The notes under the pieces: generated by a model
What the model was told of the DNA's origin: nothing
Databases searched by the model: none
The model's input: the letters and a program-made list of their open reading frames with translations, nothing else
Position numbers and translations under genes: made by a program
Part shown: piece by piece, positions 16,238-24,984 of the stretch
How positions within the stretch are numbered: position 1 is the first letter of the stretch
Layout: every line of letters starts with the position of its first letter
DNA from: Nocardia sp.
Lineage (GTDB): Bacteria > Actinomycetota > Actinomycetes > Mycobacteriales > Mycobacteriaceae
Direction: 5' to 3'
Length of the DNA stretch: 48,795 nt
Assembly: GCF_025465275.1 (NCBI RefSeq)
Contig: NZ_JAODNK010000236.1
Location: 1-48,795 of the forward strand

Positions 16238-16699
16238 TCACGGCGTGGCAAGGAGCGCAAGCACACTGGCGGCGCACATGGCGGGACCGTGCGCGACGGT
16301 ACCGATCGGCGGCTCCGGACCCGCCGAATCCTGGGGTCGTGCCGCATGTGCGAGCAGCGTGCCGACCCCGGCCAGCGCGGTAATCGCGGGTGCGGCCAGA
16401 GCCGCCCACACCCAGGCGTGCGCCCCGCCCAGTGCGGTCGCGGCCCCGAGCCCGAGTGCGAGTTTCACGTCACCGGCTCCGAGTGCGGCCGGGGCACACA
16501 GATGTACGAATAGATAGGGCACTGCGAGCAACAGGGCACCGAGGGCCGCGGCAGCCGGACGGCCGATAGCCGAGCCGTAGCAGAGCGCCACGACCGCGCC
16601 CGGCAGCGTCAGGGAATTGGGCAGTCGCCGCAGTCGCAGATCGAAACAACTGAGCGCCGTGCACCAGGCGGTGAGGACCAGCAGTGGCAGCAATCGCAT
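16238..16699 (-). CDS. A24 family prepilin peptidase-like protein
   Basis: Short integral membrane aspartyl protease of the type IV prepilin/leader peptidase family, 153 aa. The two catalytic Asp motifs are visible: CFDLRLRRLPN near residue 19 and GAGDVKLALG near residue 76. Five or so hydrophobic helices cover the sequence. The N-methyltransferase domain of full-length PilD is missing, as in actinobacterial A24 peptidases. The M. tuberculosis counterpart (Rv2551c) lies next to aroE; here it lies next to pepQ. ATG at 16699 begins the natural N-terminal helix MRLLPLLVLTAW. No pilin gene is nearby. Confidence 0.83.
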   Translation of the reverse strand: MRLLPLLVLTAWCTALSCFDLRLRRLPNSLTLPGAVVALCYGSAIGRPAAAALGALLLAVPYLFVHLCAPAALGAGDVKLALGLGAATALGGAHAWVWAALAAPAITALAGVGTLLAHAARPQDSAGPEPPIGTVAHGPAMCAASVLALLATP

Positions 16700-16839
16700 A
16701 CCTCGAGCCTGCCGCCCCGGCGGCCGCTGTGGGCGGCGCATCCACGAATTGTGGAGAACCGCTTGGCATGTGAACAACCGGGCTTTCGCCTAATTCGGGC
16801 AGATACGTGTTGGGTGTCGGTGTTGCGGCGTGTCGGCGG

Positions 16840-16845
16840 TAGCTT
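16840..16845 (+). promoter_or_regulatory. pepQ -10 box, leaderless type
   Basis: TAGCTT ends 6 nt before the pepQ ATG at 16852, and no Shine-Dalgarno sequence intervenes. Confidence 0.5.
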
Positions 16846-16851
16846 GGACGC

Positions 16852-17976
16852 ATGTCTGCTGACCACGATCCGGGCGGGCGCCCCAATTACGCGGCGCGCC
16901 GGGCCAACCTGCGGAACCTGCTGGTCGAGAACCGCGTCGATGCCCTATTGGTCACGGACCTGATCAATATTCGCTATCTGACCGGTTTCACCGGATCGAA
17001 TGCCGCACTGCTGGTGGATTCCTGGGACAGCTCCGAGGATCGCACTGTCATCTGCACCGACGGCCGCTACATCACGCAGGTCGGTGAGCAGGTCCCCGAT
17101 CTGCGGGCCGAGATCAATCGGGCGAGCGCGCGCCGCGTGGTGGAGATCGCGGGGGAGTGGCAGACCGGCCGAGTCGGTTTCGAGAGCCACGTGCTCACCG
17201 TCGAACAGCACCGCGGCTTCGAGGGTTTGGTCACCGGACTCGACCTGGTAGGGGTATCGGGCCTGGTGGAGCAGCTGCGCATGGTGAAGGACGCGCACGA
17301 GGTCGCTTTGCTCACCGCCGCCTGCGCCGCCGCCGACGTGGCCCTCGCCACGCTGCTGGAGCGCGGTGGCCTGCGTCCCGGTCGCACCGAACGGCAGGTC
17401 GCCCGCGAGCTGGAGTGGCTGATGTTCGAGCACGGCGCGGACGCCATCGCCTTCGAGACGATTGTCGCCGCCGGCGCGAATTCGGCCGTCCCGCACCATC
17501 GTCCGACCGAGGCGATGCTGGCCACGGGTGATTTCGTGAAGCTCGACTTCGGCGCGATGCTCGGCGGCTACCACTCGGATATGACCCGCACCTTCGTCCT
17601 GGGCCAGCCCTCGGACTGGCAGCGCGAGATCTACGACTTGGTTTACGCGGCACAGCAGGCGGGACGTGAGGCGCTGGCTCCCGGTGTCTCGACCCGGGCG
17701 GTGGACGGCGCGGCCCGCTCGGTCATCGAGGCGGCGGGCTATGGCGAGCTCTTCGTGCACGGCCTCGGACACGGGGTCGGCCTGCAGATCCATGAAGCGC
17801 CCGGAATCGCCAAAACGGGCACGGGTACACTTCTCGATGGCGTGGCGGTGACCGTCGAGCCAGGTGTGTATTTCCCCGGCCGCGGCGGAGTCCGGATCGA
17901 GGATACGCTCGTGGTTCGCCAAGGGGGCCCGGAGCTGCTCACCCGCACCAGCAAAGACCTGACCGTCGTCGAATGA
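16852..17976 (+). CDS. pepQ: M24 family Xaa-Pro aminopeptidase/dipeptidase
   Basis: Cytosolic metallopeptidase that cleaves peptides at Xaa-Pro. An N-terminal creatinase-like domain (RRANLRNLLVENRVDALLVTDLINIRYLTGFTGSNA) is followed by the pita-bread catalytic domain from about residue 140. All five metal-ligand motifs can be read: KLDFGAMLGGYHSDMTRTF (two Asp), GHGVGLQIHEAP (His), and TVEPGVYFPGRGGVRIEDT (two Glu). Length is 374 aa, full size. It is followed by efp after 58 nt and nusB, the conserved actinobacterial order. Confidence 0.93.
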   Translation: MSADHDPGGRPNYAARRANLRNLLVENRVDALLVTDLINIRYLTGFTGSNAALLVDSWDSSEDRTVICTDGRYITQVGEQVPDLRAEINRASARRVVEIAGEWQTGRVGFESHVLTVEQHRGFEGLVTGLDLVGVSGLVEQLRMVKDAHEVALLTAACAAADVALATLLERGGLRPGRTERQVARELEWLMFEHGADAIAFETIVAAGANSAVPHHRPTEAMLATGDFVKLDFGAMLGGYHSDMTRTFVLGQPSDWQREIYDLVYAAQQAGREALAPGVSTRAVDGAARSVIEAAGYGELFVHGLGHGVGLQIHEAPGIAKTGTGTLLDGVAVTVEPGVYFPGRGGVRIEDTLVVRQGGPELLTRTSKDLTVVE

Positions 17977-18034
17977 CGCCGGTCTGCCAGCGCGGCCAGC
18001 CGCGAATGGAACTAGAACAGGAGATCCGAGGACA

Positions 18035-18598
18035 GTGGCGGATACCAGCGACTTCAAGAACGGCCTCGTGCTGAAGATCGACAACAATCTGCAGCAGATT
18101 GTCGAGTTCCAGCATGTCAAGCCGGGTAAGGGTCCTGCCTTCGTGCGTACCAAGCTGAAGAACGTGATCTCGGGCAAGGTGGTCGACAAGACCTTCAACG
18201 CCGGTGTCAAGGTGGAGACCGCGACCGTCGACCGTCGCGATATGACCTACCTGTACCACGACGGCTCGGACTTCATCTTCATGGATGGCGAGACGTACGA
18301 CCAGATTCACCTGCAGGAGTCGACCATCGGCAAGAACGCGGGCTTCCTGCTGGAGAACATGCAGGTCCAGATCGCCATGCACGAGGGTGAGGCGCTCTTC
18401 GTCGAGCTTCCCGTCGCCATCGATGTTGTCGTCACCCACACCGAGCCGGGCCTGCAGGGCGACCGCTCCAGCGCGGGCACCAAGCCCGCCACCGTGGAGA
18501 CCGGCGCGGAGATCCAGGTGCCGCTTTTCATCAATCAGGGTGACAAGCTGCGCGTCGATACCCGTGACGGCTCCTACATCAGCCGCGTCAACTCCTGA
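18035..18598 (+). CDS. efp: Elongation factor P
   Basis: Relieves ribosome stalling at polyproline stretches. It has three OB/KOW-like beta domains in 187 aa. The N-terminal loop VKPGKGPAFVRTKLKN carries Lys32, equivalent to the modified Lys34 of E. coli EF-P. The C-terminal signature TEPGLQGDRSSAGTKPATVETGAEIQVPLFI is intact. GTG at 18035 has GAGGA 4-5 nt upstream. It lies between pepQ and nusB. Confidence 0.97.
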   Translation: MADTSDFKNGLVLKIDNNLQQIVEFQHVKPGKGPAFVRTKLKNVISGKVVDKTFNAGVKVETATVDRRDMTYLYHDGSDFIFMDGETYDQIHLQESTIGKNAGFLLENMQVQIAMHEGEALFVELPVAIDVVVTHTEPGLQGDRSSAGTKPATVETGAEIQVPLFINQGDKLRVDTRDGSYISRVNS

Positions 18599-18608
18599 CG
18601 CGCGGATA

Positions 18609-19136
18609 ATGGTGACCGTGGCCAATCAGCCCCAGGACAAGAAGTCCGCGAGTTTCAAGAAGCTGGGTGCGCGACACAAGGCGCGCCGACGTGCGGTCGA
18701 TCTGCTCTTCGAAGCAGAAGCCCGTGACATCGACCCTGCGGAACTGCTGTCCGAACGCGTCTCGCTCTCCGTGCGGGACGATTCGGTGGCCCCGGTGAAC
18801 CCCTACACCCGCGTTCTGGTCGAAGGCGTTGCCGACGATCTGGACCGGGTGGACGGCACCATCGAGTCCTACCTGCAGGATTGGGCCCTGTCCCGGCTGC
18901 CCGCCGTGGACCGTGCCATTCTGCGGGTCGCGGTGTGGGAGTTGTTCCACGCCAATGATGTTCCGCCCGTGGTGGCGGTCGATGAAGCGGTGGAGCTGGC
19001 CAAGGAACTCTCCACCGACGATTCGCCCTCGTTCATCAATGGTGTGCTCGGTCAGGTGGTGCAGGTAGCACCGCAGGTTCGTGCCGCGGCGGCCGCTACT
19101 CGCGCCACGCCCCGCACCGACGACGAACAGAATTAA
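18609..19136 (+). CDS. nusB: Transcription antitermination factor NusB
   Basis: RNA-binding component of the rRNA antitermination complex (with NusE). ARHKARRRAVDLLFEAEARDIDP opens the all-helical NusB domain, followed by LSRLPAVDRAILRVAVWELFHANDVPPVVAVDEAVELAKELSTDDSPSFINGVLGQV, the diagnostic C-terminal part. Length is 175 aa with ATG at 18609; GTG at 18612 or 18618 are alternatives. It is 10 nt after efp. In corynebacteria pyrR is a close downstream neighbour; here pyrR is 25 kb away. Confidence 0.95.
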   Translation: MVTVANQPQDKKSASFKKLGARHKARRRAVDLLFEAEARDIDPAELLSERVSLSVRDDSVAPVNPYTRVLVEGVADDLDRVDGTIESYLQDWALSRLPAVDRAILRVAVWELFHANDVPPVVAVDEAVELAKELSTDDSPSFINGVLGQVVQVAPQVRAAAAATRATPRTDDEQN

Positions 19137-19153
19137 GTAGGGAGTAGCGCAGG

Positions 19154-19411
19154 GTGCGCAAGTACTTGGTGCTGGCAATGCGCACCCCGCGCTTCGATCC
19201 GGCTGTCGCACAGCCGCATCGGGAGTGGCTCGACGGCGTCCGCTCGCGCGGGCAATTGGTCGAGACCGGCAAGTTCACCGATAACAGCGGTGGCGCCTAT
19301 GTCGTCCTCGCCGAAAACTTCGATGCCGCCCGGGATCTGGTGTTCACCGATCCCATTCACACCAGTGGCGCATCGGAACTCACCGTGTACGAGTGGGAAA
19401 TCACCGGCTGA
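19154..19411 (+). CDS. YciI family protein
   Basis: Small ferredoxin-like-fold protein of 85 aa: KYLVLAMRTPRFDPAVAQPHREWLDGVRSRGQLVETGKFTDNSGGAYVVLAENFDAARDLVFTDPIHTSGASELTVYEW. The His near residue 23 and the Asp in TDPIHTSG are the conserved putative active-site residues of YciI proteins; the reaction is unknown. GTG at 19154 has GGGAG upstream. It lies 17 nt after nusB on the same strand and may be cotranscribed. It is convergent with the LAL regulator gene. Confidence 0.85.
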   Translation: MRKYLVLAMRTPRFDPAVAQPHREWLDGVRSRGQLVETGKFTDNSGGAYVVLAENFDAARDLVFTDPIHTSGASELTVYEWEITG

Positions 19412-19434
19412 GTGCCGGAATTCGAGCTTTTCGG

Positions 19435-22152
19435 CTAGCGCGCCGACGCGGCATCCAACTCGACCAGCCGGTGGGCAATGCCCGCCCGGCTGGTCAGCCC
19501 CAGTTTGCGCAGGATGCGACTGAGATGGTCCTCGACGGTGCGGGGACTCAGATACAGCTGTGCGGCGATCTCCTTGTTGGTACGACCGCAGGCCGCGAGA
19601 TCGGCGACTTCACGTTCCCGCTCGGTCAGTTCCCTTGCCCCGCTGACGGTCTGATGCCCGGCCAGCCGGCGTTGCACCGCGGTCGCTTCGACGAGCAATT
19701 CGAACGCGCCCGCTGCGGTGAAATCCGCACGCGCGGCAGCGATTGCGGCGGTGGCGCGGGTGAAGTCGCCGCGGCGACCGGCCAACTGCGCCGCGAGCAG
19801 CAGCGCCTGCCCGCGTTGTACCGGCATGGCCGCCCGGCCGAACTCGTCGATCGCGACCTGCACGACGGTCGCCGCCTCGTCCAGATCGCCACGTGCGGAG
19901 GCGTATTCGGAGCGGGCCTGCGCGGCAGCGGCCAACTGTCCGGGTAGTCCCAGTCTGCGAGCAGCCTCCTCGGCCTGCGCCACCAGCGTGCCTGCGATAT
20001 CGAGGGCGCCCTGCGCGATTGCCGTCTGTGCCTGGGCGGCGAGTTCCGTCGGCCGGGTGGGATGCGCTCGATCGGGTTGCGGGACTGCGGTGTTCGCGGC
20101 ACCCGTGCCCAGGCGTGCGGCGGTCTCACTCAGTGCGGCGTCGACGACGGCCCGCCACCAGCGCATGACCGGGCGCGGCATGGCGTCGACGATGCGCCAC
20201 CAGCGCAGCACCTCCGCGCGCGGTGAGGTCGCCTCCAGGACACGCAGTTTGATAGTGCCTGCCAGCGGCGGGACATCGGAGTAGCCGAACAGTTCCGCTG
20301 ATTCGGCGGCATCCTCGGCGGCGGCGAGCGATTCCTCGAACCGTCCGAGCTTGGCCAGCGAATAGGCCTGCACCGTATGCAGTTCGGGCAGGATGAAGCT
20401 CTGCCCGAAGCGGCGGCTGATGCGAATCGCCCGCTCGATGTGGGCGATTCCGGTGCGATGGTCGTCGAGGAAGTACGCCATCCAGCCTAGTGCGGATACC
20501 GCGTGCACACCGTCGAGTACCTGGCTGTCGGTCAGCTGGGCGAATTCTCGTTCGGCGGCACGGTAACTCGTGGTCGCCGCCGTCATGTCCAGGCCGGTGA
20601 GTTGCCCCATGCTGCGCAGGGTCAGCGCGGCTGCCCGGATGGCAGGCTCCCGCACCGCCTCGGATTCGAACAGCGCCCGTACTCGTGCCGCGCCCTCGGC
20701 ATCCCGGTTGTCCTGGAGTTCGAGGATCGCCAATTCCAGTTGCACGGGCCCGTTTCCGGTGGCACCGGGCCGATCGGCGGCCGTCGCCAACAGGATTCGG
20801 GCCGTATCGACATTGCCGAGAATGCGTTCGCAGCGGGCGTACAGCAGCAGCGCGTCGGTCCGTTGCGGTCCCGGTTGCGCCGCAAGAGGTTCGAGAACGC
20901 CGCGCGCTGATTCCGCGGCTCCCGACAGCAGCAGTGCGCGGCCGAGCAACAGTCGCACGGGTAGTCCGGCGCTGTCGGGCTGGTTGGGTGCGGCTTGCAG
21001 GGCAGCCTCGATCCAGCGGGCGCTGGTGGCAGGCGCGGTGGCCAGGGCCTGTTCGGCGGCGCGCAGCAGGTCGGCGGCGGCCAGCTCGTCACCTCCGCAC
21101 AGCGCGTGTTCGAGATGCCGTGCGCGCGTGAGCAAGGGCGCGTCGGCGGCACGCAGCGTGCGGGCCGCGCGCGCGTGTGCCTCGGCTCGCCAGCCGTGGC
21201 CCGCCAATCGGAAGGCGGCGGTGCGGATGAGCGGATGCCGGAAGGTCACGGTGCCGCCGGTGACCGTGAGCCAGCCGCGGCGCGCGAGTTCGTCGATTCC
21301 GGCGGTCAATTCGGAGCGGCTCAGTTCGGCTGTAGCGCGGAGCAGTTCGGCATCGGCGGTCGGACCGCATACCGCTGCGGCCTGCGCGACCAACTGTTCG
21401 CGCGGCGGCAGGTGTGCGAGTTCCGCGCGGATGGTCCGGTCCAGCGCGGAATGGTCGGCCGTCGGAGCGGCGGGATCGTCCTCGCGGACGGCAGCGTCGA
21501 ATTCGGCGGGGGAGAGCCGGGCGAGCAGCAGCAGATACAGCGGGTTGCCGTGCGAGGCGGTCAGGAGCCGGTCGCGTCGCCCGGACGCAATGCCGGGCAG
21601 CAGGGCAGCGGCGTCGGCGGGGGACAGCGGTGGGATGGGCAGATGGAAGGTCGCGGTGCCGATGGCACGCAGGGTATGTCCGAGCAGCGCCGGAAACTGC
21701 CCCTCGCGATAGGCCAGCACCACACGGGTGGCCTCGGCCGGGCGGCTCCGAATCAGTAAGGCCAGCACCCGGAGTGAGGCGGCGTCGGCCCAGTGGGCGT
21801 CGTCGATAATCAGCATGGTCGGTGCGGCGCCGAGTCTTCGGCGCAGCATTCGAGCCAGCTCACGGGCGTCGGTGCCGGTCGGATCGCGGTCGAGCGCCGC
21901 GGTATCGGCGTCGGAGAATTGTTCGAGGATGTCGCGAATCAGTTGCAGTGGTGTCGATTCCTCGAATTCGGTGGCGGGCACCGACACCACGCGGACCTCG
22001 CGCGCGCCGACCTGCCGCGATAGTTCGCCGAGCAGCCGGGATTTTCCGATGCCCGCCGGTCCTTCGACCAGGAACACCCAGGGCCCGTCCGGTGCGCTGT
22101 AGACCGCGTCCAAGCTGGTGAGCTCGTGGACGCGTCCGACAAATGCCTTGAT
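19435..22152 (-). CDS. Large LuxR-type (LAL) ATPase transcriptional regulator
   Basis: Large ATP-binding LuxR-family regulator, about 905 aa. An N-terminal AAA/STAND ATPase begins FVGRVHEL and has Walker A EGPAGIGKSR near residues 31-40 and Walker B MLIIDDAHWAD. A long TPR-like helical middle region follows, and a C-terminal LuxR HTH (LTEREREVADLAACGRTNKEIAAQLYLSPRTVEDHLSRILRKLGL). The frame has no ATG or GTG at its 5' end. The FVGR..EL motif that normally opens LAL proteins lies upstream of the only standard start (TTG at 22113). An ATC at 22152 has a strong GGGAGGAG sequence 6 nt before it, so I take ATC as the likely start. The target genes are unknown. Confidence 0.87.
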   Translation of the reverse strand: MKAFVGRVHELTSLDAVYSAPDGPWVFLVEGPAGIGKSRLLGELSRQVGAREVRVVSVPATEFEESTPLQLIRDILEQFSDADTAALDRDPTGTDARELARMLRRRLGAAPTMLIIDDAHWADAASLRVLALLIRSRPAEATRVVLAYREGQFPALLGHTLRAIGTATFHLPIPPLSPADAAALLPGIASGRRDRLLTASHGNPLYLLLLARLSPAEFDAAVREDDPAAPTADHSALDRTIRAELAHLPPREQLVAQAAAVCGPTADAELLRATAELSRSELTAGIDELARRGWLTVTGGTVTFRHPLIRTAAFRLAGHGWRAEAHARAARTLRAADAPLLTRARHLEHALCGGDELAAADLLRAAEQALATAPATSARWIEAALQAAPNQPDSAGLPVRLLLGRALLLSGAAESARGVLEPLAAQPGPQRTDALLLYARCERILGNVDTARILLATAADRPGATGNGPVQLELAILELQDNRDAEGAARVRALFESEAVREPAIRAAALTLRSMGQLTGLDMTAATTSYRAAEREFAQLTDSQVLDGVHAVSALGWMAYFLDDHRTGIAHIERAIRISRRFGQSFILPELHTVQAYSLAKLGRFEESLAAAEDAAESAELFGYSDVPPLAGTIKLRVLEATSPRAEVLRWWRIVDAMPRPVMRWWRAVVDAALSETAARLGTGAANTAVPQPDRAHPTRPTELAAQAQTAIAQGALDIAGTLVAQAEEAARRLGLPGQLAAAAQARSEYASARGDLDEAATVVQVAIDEFGRAAMPVQRGQALLLAAQLAGRRGDFTRATAAIAAARADFTAAGAFELLVEATAVQRRLAGHQTVSGARELTEREREVADLAACGRTNKEIAAQLYLSPRTVEDHLSRILRKLGLTSRAGIAHRLVELDAASAR

Positions 22153-22185
22153 GGCGCGCTCCTCCCGCTCGGACGGTCCCTCGGC

Positions 22186-22191
22186 AGCCTA
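22186..22191 (-). promoter_or_regulatory. -10 box of the LAL regulator gene
   Basis: TAGGCT on the minus strand predicts a start near 22179, giving a ~27-nt leader that carries the GGGAGGAG Shine-Dalgarno sequence and no ATG or GTG in the reading frame. Confidence 0.4.
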
Positions 22192-22316
22192 ACTTGTGTG
22201 GAGTCGAGTCACGGGTCCGGGCTGATCCCGTGGTTTCCCGGATGCTCGCGCGGCGCCGGCAGGGTTGGGTGGGCGAGGCCAATCCGGACAAAAGTGTTGA
22301 AAGGGATGTGACATCG

Positions 22317-22865
22317 ATGCAGGTGACTCCGACGAGAACGCGGCGGCTGTGGCGTCTCGTGCCGGTTGTGGTGGCGGTATTCGCGCTGGCGCTGGCCGGC
22401 TGCTCCGTGGTGGAGAAGGGCACTCAGGCGGTCAAGGATTCGAGCAAGTCCGATACCGCGCGCGCCAAGGTGGGTGACTGCATCAATGTGATCAAGGGTT
22501 CGATGATCGATTCGAAGACCGAACCGGTGGACTGCTCCTCGGTCAAGGCGGTCTACAAGGTGGCCAAGGTATTCGACGCCAAGGCCGACTGCGCCGCCGA
22601 CTACACCTCGTACGAGGAGACGCTCAACGCCACCACCACCGCATTCCTCTGCCTGGCGCCGAACTTCAAGCAGGACAGCTGCTATCACGATGCCCCGATG
22701 ACCGGCTATCAGTACGCCGATTGCGCGTCGACCGACGCCAGCTTCCGGGTGTTGCAGCGAATCGACGGGCAGGCGGACGAGAACCTGTGCACCGCGGATG
22801 CGGACAATGTGATCACCCTGTCCGATCCGCAGACCACCTTCTGCCTCGGTAAGCCCCAGGGCTGA
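22317..22865 (+). CDS. LppU-like lipoprotein
   Basis: Predicted secreted lipoprotein, 182 aa. A basic n-region and hydrophobic helix end in the lipobox LAGC with the lipidated Cys29. The mature part has several Cys residues (VGDCINVI, VDCSS, ADCAADY, FLCLAP, DSCYHD, ADCAS, NLCTAD, TFCLG), which suggests multiple disulfides. It matches the LppU/SCO3897 type of actinobacterial lipoproteins, whose role is unknown. ATG at 22317 is chosen; GTG at 22308 is closer to the AAAGGG sequence and is possible. It is divergent from the LAL regulator and convergent with an SDR gene. Confidence 0.8.
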   Translation: MQVTPTRTRRLWRLVPVVVAVFALALAGCSVVEKGTQAVKDSSKSDTARAKVGDCINVIKGSMIDSKTEPVDCSSVKAVYKVAKVFDAKADCAADYTSYEETLNATTTAFLCLAPNFKQDSCYHDAPMTGYQYADCASTDASFRVLQRIDGQADENLCTADADNVITLSDPQTTFCLGKPQG

Positions 22866-22879
22866 ACACCTTTCGCACC

Positions 22880-22913
22880 GGCCGGTCGCGAGCAGTTCGT
22901 GCTCGGACCGGCC
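22880..22913. terminator. Bidirectional terminator hairpin
   Basis: Stem GGCCGGTC/GACCGGCC extended by CGAGCA/TGCTCG with loop GTTCG, between the convergent lipoprotein and SDR genes. Confidence 0.65.
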
Positions 22914-22929
22914 CATGCGGCCGGTGCGG

Positions 22930-23787
22930 TCAGTGGACGGGCTGGGCTACCCAGCTCGCGGTGACCATCTGCACGGCGGAGCCATCCAGGTCGGCGAGCT
23001 TGGTGGAGCTGAATCCGCGGGCCCAGGACGAGGTCTGGACCCGGAAGGGCGGCTCTTCGGCAGTAAGGGCTGCGATGATCGAGTCCGCCGCGCCCTCGGA
23101 GGTCTGGGCATTGCGGAACGCGCCCTGGGTGCGTTCGATATAGGACTTCAAGGCCGGGGCGTAGGGGCCGGCAGCTTTGAGCAATCCGGGGATATCGATC
23201 TGCTGGCTGGCCACGAATTCGCTTGCCACCGCACCGGGTTCGACCACGGTGACCTGCACGCCGACGGTGGCGGCGACCGGTGCGAGCGACTCCATGAAGC
23301 CTTCGACCGCGAACTTGGCGGCGCAGTACGCCTCATTGAACGGCTGGCCGATCACGCCGCCGACGCTGGTGACGGTAATGAGCCGCCCGCCAGATGCGCG
23401 CAGGTGCGGCATGGCGGCATGCGTGACCGAGACAACGCCGAAGTAATTGACCTCCATGACATTTCGCACCGGATCCAGGCCGGTCTGCTCGATGGTGCCG
23501 ACGAATCCTGCACCGGCATTGTTGATCACGGCATCGAGTCGCCCGTAGTCGGCGACGACCTGCTGCACGCAGTTCGCGACGGAGCCGGGATCGGTGACGT
23601 CCAAGGCCTCCACGCGCACGAGCCCCGCGACGCCCGCCTCGTTCGCGGCGTCGAGCAGTGCGCCCGCTCTGCCGACGTCCCGCATGGTGGCAATGGTCTG
23701 CCAGCCCGCCCGCGCCGACGCCACCGCGGTGGCCAGGCCGATGCCGGAGGAGGTGCCGGTGATCAGAACGGTGTTCGAGGAGCTCAT
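22930..23787 (-). CDS. SDR family oxidoreductase
   Basis: Classical short-chain dehydrogenase/reductase, 285 aa. The NAD(P)-binding TGTSSGIG lies near residues 11-18, NNAG near 90, and the catalytic Ser in VTSVGG and Tyr-x-x-x-Lys in YCAAK near 155. A C-terminal extension of ~70 residues is typical of retinol-dehydrogenase-like members. The substrate is unknown. The start is ATG 23787. It lies 157 nt downstream of the MDR reductase on the same strand, with a terminator between. Confidence 0.88.
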   Translation of the reverse strand: MSSSNTVLITGTSSGIGLATAVASARAGWQTIATMRDVGRAGALLDAANEAGVAGLVRVEALDVTDPGSVANCVQQVVADYGRLDAVINNAGAGFVGTIEQTGLDPVRNVMEVNYFGVVSVTHAAMPHLRASGGRLITVTSVGGVIGQPFNEAYCAAKFAVEGFMESLAPVAATVGVQVTVVEPGAVASEFVASQQIDIPGLLKAAGPYAPALKSYIERTQGAFRNAQTSEGAADSIIAALTAEEPPFRVQTSSWARGFSSTKLADLDGSAVQMVTASWVAQPVH

Positions 23788-23901
23788 GGAGCCTCGCTTC
23801 CGGGCTTGTCATTCACCACATCGCTGTCGATTACCGACTCTATCCGCCCGGCCGTTTCCTGCCTGGATTCTCCCGTTTTGCGCTGTCCAGGTCGGTTCGG
23901 A

Positions 23902-23940
23902 GAGCGGCGAGCGCGCGGTGGATGCCGCGGCTCGCCGCTC
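23902..23940 (-). terminator. Terminator hairpin after MDR reductase
   Basis: Eleven-bp perfect arms GAGCGGCGAGC and GCTCGCCGCTC, with further CGCGG/CCGCG pairing inside, 4 nt past the reductase stop. The rest of the 157-nt gap shows nothing recognisable. Confidence 0.65.
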
Positions 23941-23944
23941 GGCG

Positions 23945-24919
23945 CTAGCGTCCGGGGCGCAAAACGATGGTGCCCTTGGCTGCCCGGTCGTCCAGGAGTT
24001 GGTGGGCGTACGCGGCCTGCTCGAGCGGGAGTATCCGATCGACCAGCGGGGTGAGTGAGCCGTCGGCTGCGCGGTCCAGTGCGGCGGCACGAGACCCCGC
24101 GACCCAGGCCAGCCAATCCGGTCCGGAGCAACCGACCAGGGTGAGTCCGCGCATGATCAAATCCATGGACGTCACCTGTGCGGGTGCGCCGGAGAGAAAG
24201 CCGTAGCTGAGCATCCGGCCGCGCAGTGGGGTCATGAGATCCAGTAGGGCGAGCGCGGATTCGCCACCGATGGAGTCGAAGACGACGTCGATCGTTGTGC
24301 CGCCGAGGGTTTCGCGCAGGCGCTGCGGCCACTCCGGATCGAGGTGATCGATCACCACGTCGGCGCCGAATTTCCTTGCCTGCTCAGCTTTCTCCGGGCC
24401 GCCCGCCGTGGCGATGACCCGGGCCGCACCGTATTCCTTGGCCAGCTGCGTGAGATATCCGCCGATTCCTGTTGCGGCCGCCTCGATCAGCACTGTCTCG
24501 GTGCCGGTCAGCTTGGCGGTCTCCAGGAGCGGAATGGCCACCGACCCGCTCATGGAGAGCGCGGCGGCATCGACGGACGATACGGCGTCCGGAATCCGGA
24601 CCGCGGATTCCGCAGGTGCGCAGACGAATTCGGCGTATGTGCCGAAGGCGTTGCTGGACACCGTGACCCGCTGCCCGATCAGTCCCGCATCCGCCCCCGT
24701 GCCGACCTCGACGACCACACCGACCACCTGGGTGCCGAAAACGAACGGCTTCTCCAGTGGGATCGGGAACGCCCCCGAACGCAGCATGGTCTCCGGGTAC
24801 AGCACCGGAATCGCCTCGCTGCGAATGAGCACCTCGCCCGCCTGCGGACGCGGCGCGGGCACCTCACTCGGCACCAGGACGTCGGGTCCACCGGTCGCGG
24901 TCAATAGGATTGCCTGCAT
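23945..24919 (-). CDS. Quinone oxidoreductase-like MDR (zinc-independent alcohol dehydrogenase) family protein
   Basis: Medium-chain dehydrogenase/reductase of the quinone reductase branch, 324 aa, NADPH-dependent. A GroES-like N-terminal domain (MQAILLTATGGPDVL...) is followed by a Rossmann domain with VLIEAAATGIGGYLTQLAKEYGA and FDSIGG. The structural zinc Cys cluster is absent, as expected for this branch. It is divergent from a TetR gene, and the 87-nt gap holds a symmetric pair of operator-like sites, so this reductase is the probable main target of that regulator. Induction by a reactive carbonyl or quinone is an inference. Confidence 0.87.
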   Translation of the reverse strand: MQAILLTATGGPDVLVPSEVPAPRPQAGEVLIRSEAIPVLYPETMLRSGAFPIPLEKPFVFGTQVVGVVVEVGTGADAGLIGQRVTVSSNAFGTYAEFVCAPAESAVRIPDAVSSVDAAALSMSGSVAIPLLETAKLTGTETVLIEAAATGIGGYLTQLAKEYGAARVIATAGGPEKAEQARKFGADVVIDHLDPEWPQRLRETLGGTTIDVVFDSIGGESALALLDLMTPLRGRMLSYGFLSGAPAQVTSMDLIMRGLTLVGCSGPDWLAWVAGSRAAALDRAADGSLTPLVDRILPLEQAAYAHQLLDDRAAKGTIVLRPGR

Positions 24920-24935
24920 TGAAATACCTCATAAC

Positions 24936-24984
24936 TTGACTCACGGTCCACTTATGCTTGACGACAATATGGACCGCCGGTCAA
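24936..24984. promoter_or_regulatory. Paired TetR-type operator
   Basis: TTGAC-N3-CGGTCCA (24936-24950) and TGGACCG-N3-GTCAA (24970-24984) are arranged as an exact mirror about 24960. The right half contains GACCGCCGGTC, itself an odd palindrome typical of TetR operators. The site lies between the divergent MDR reductase and TetR genes. Confidence 0.7.
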
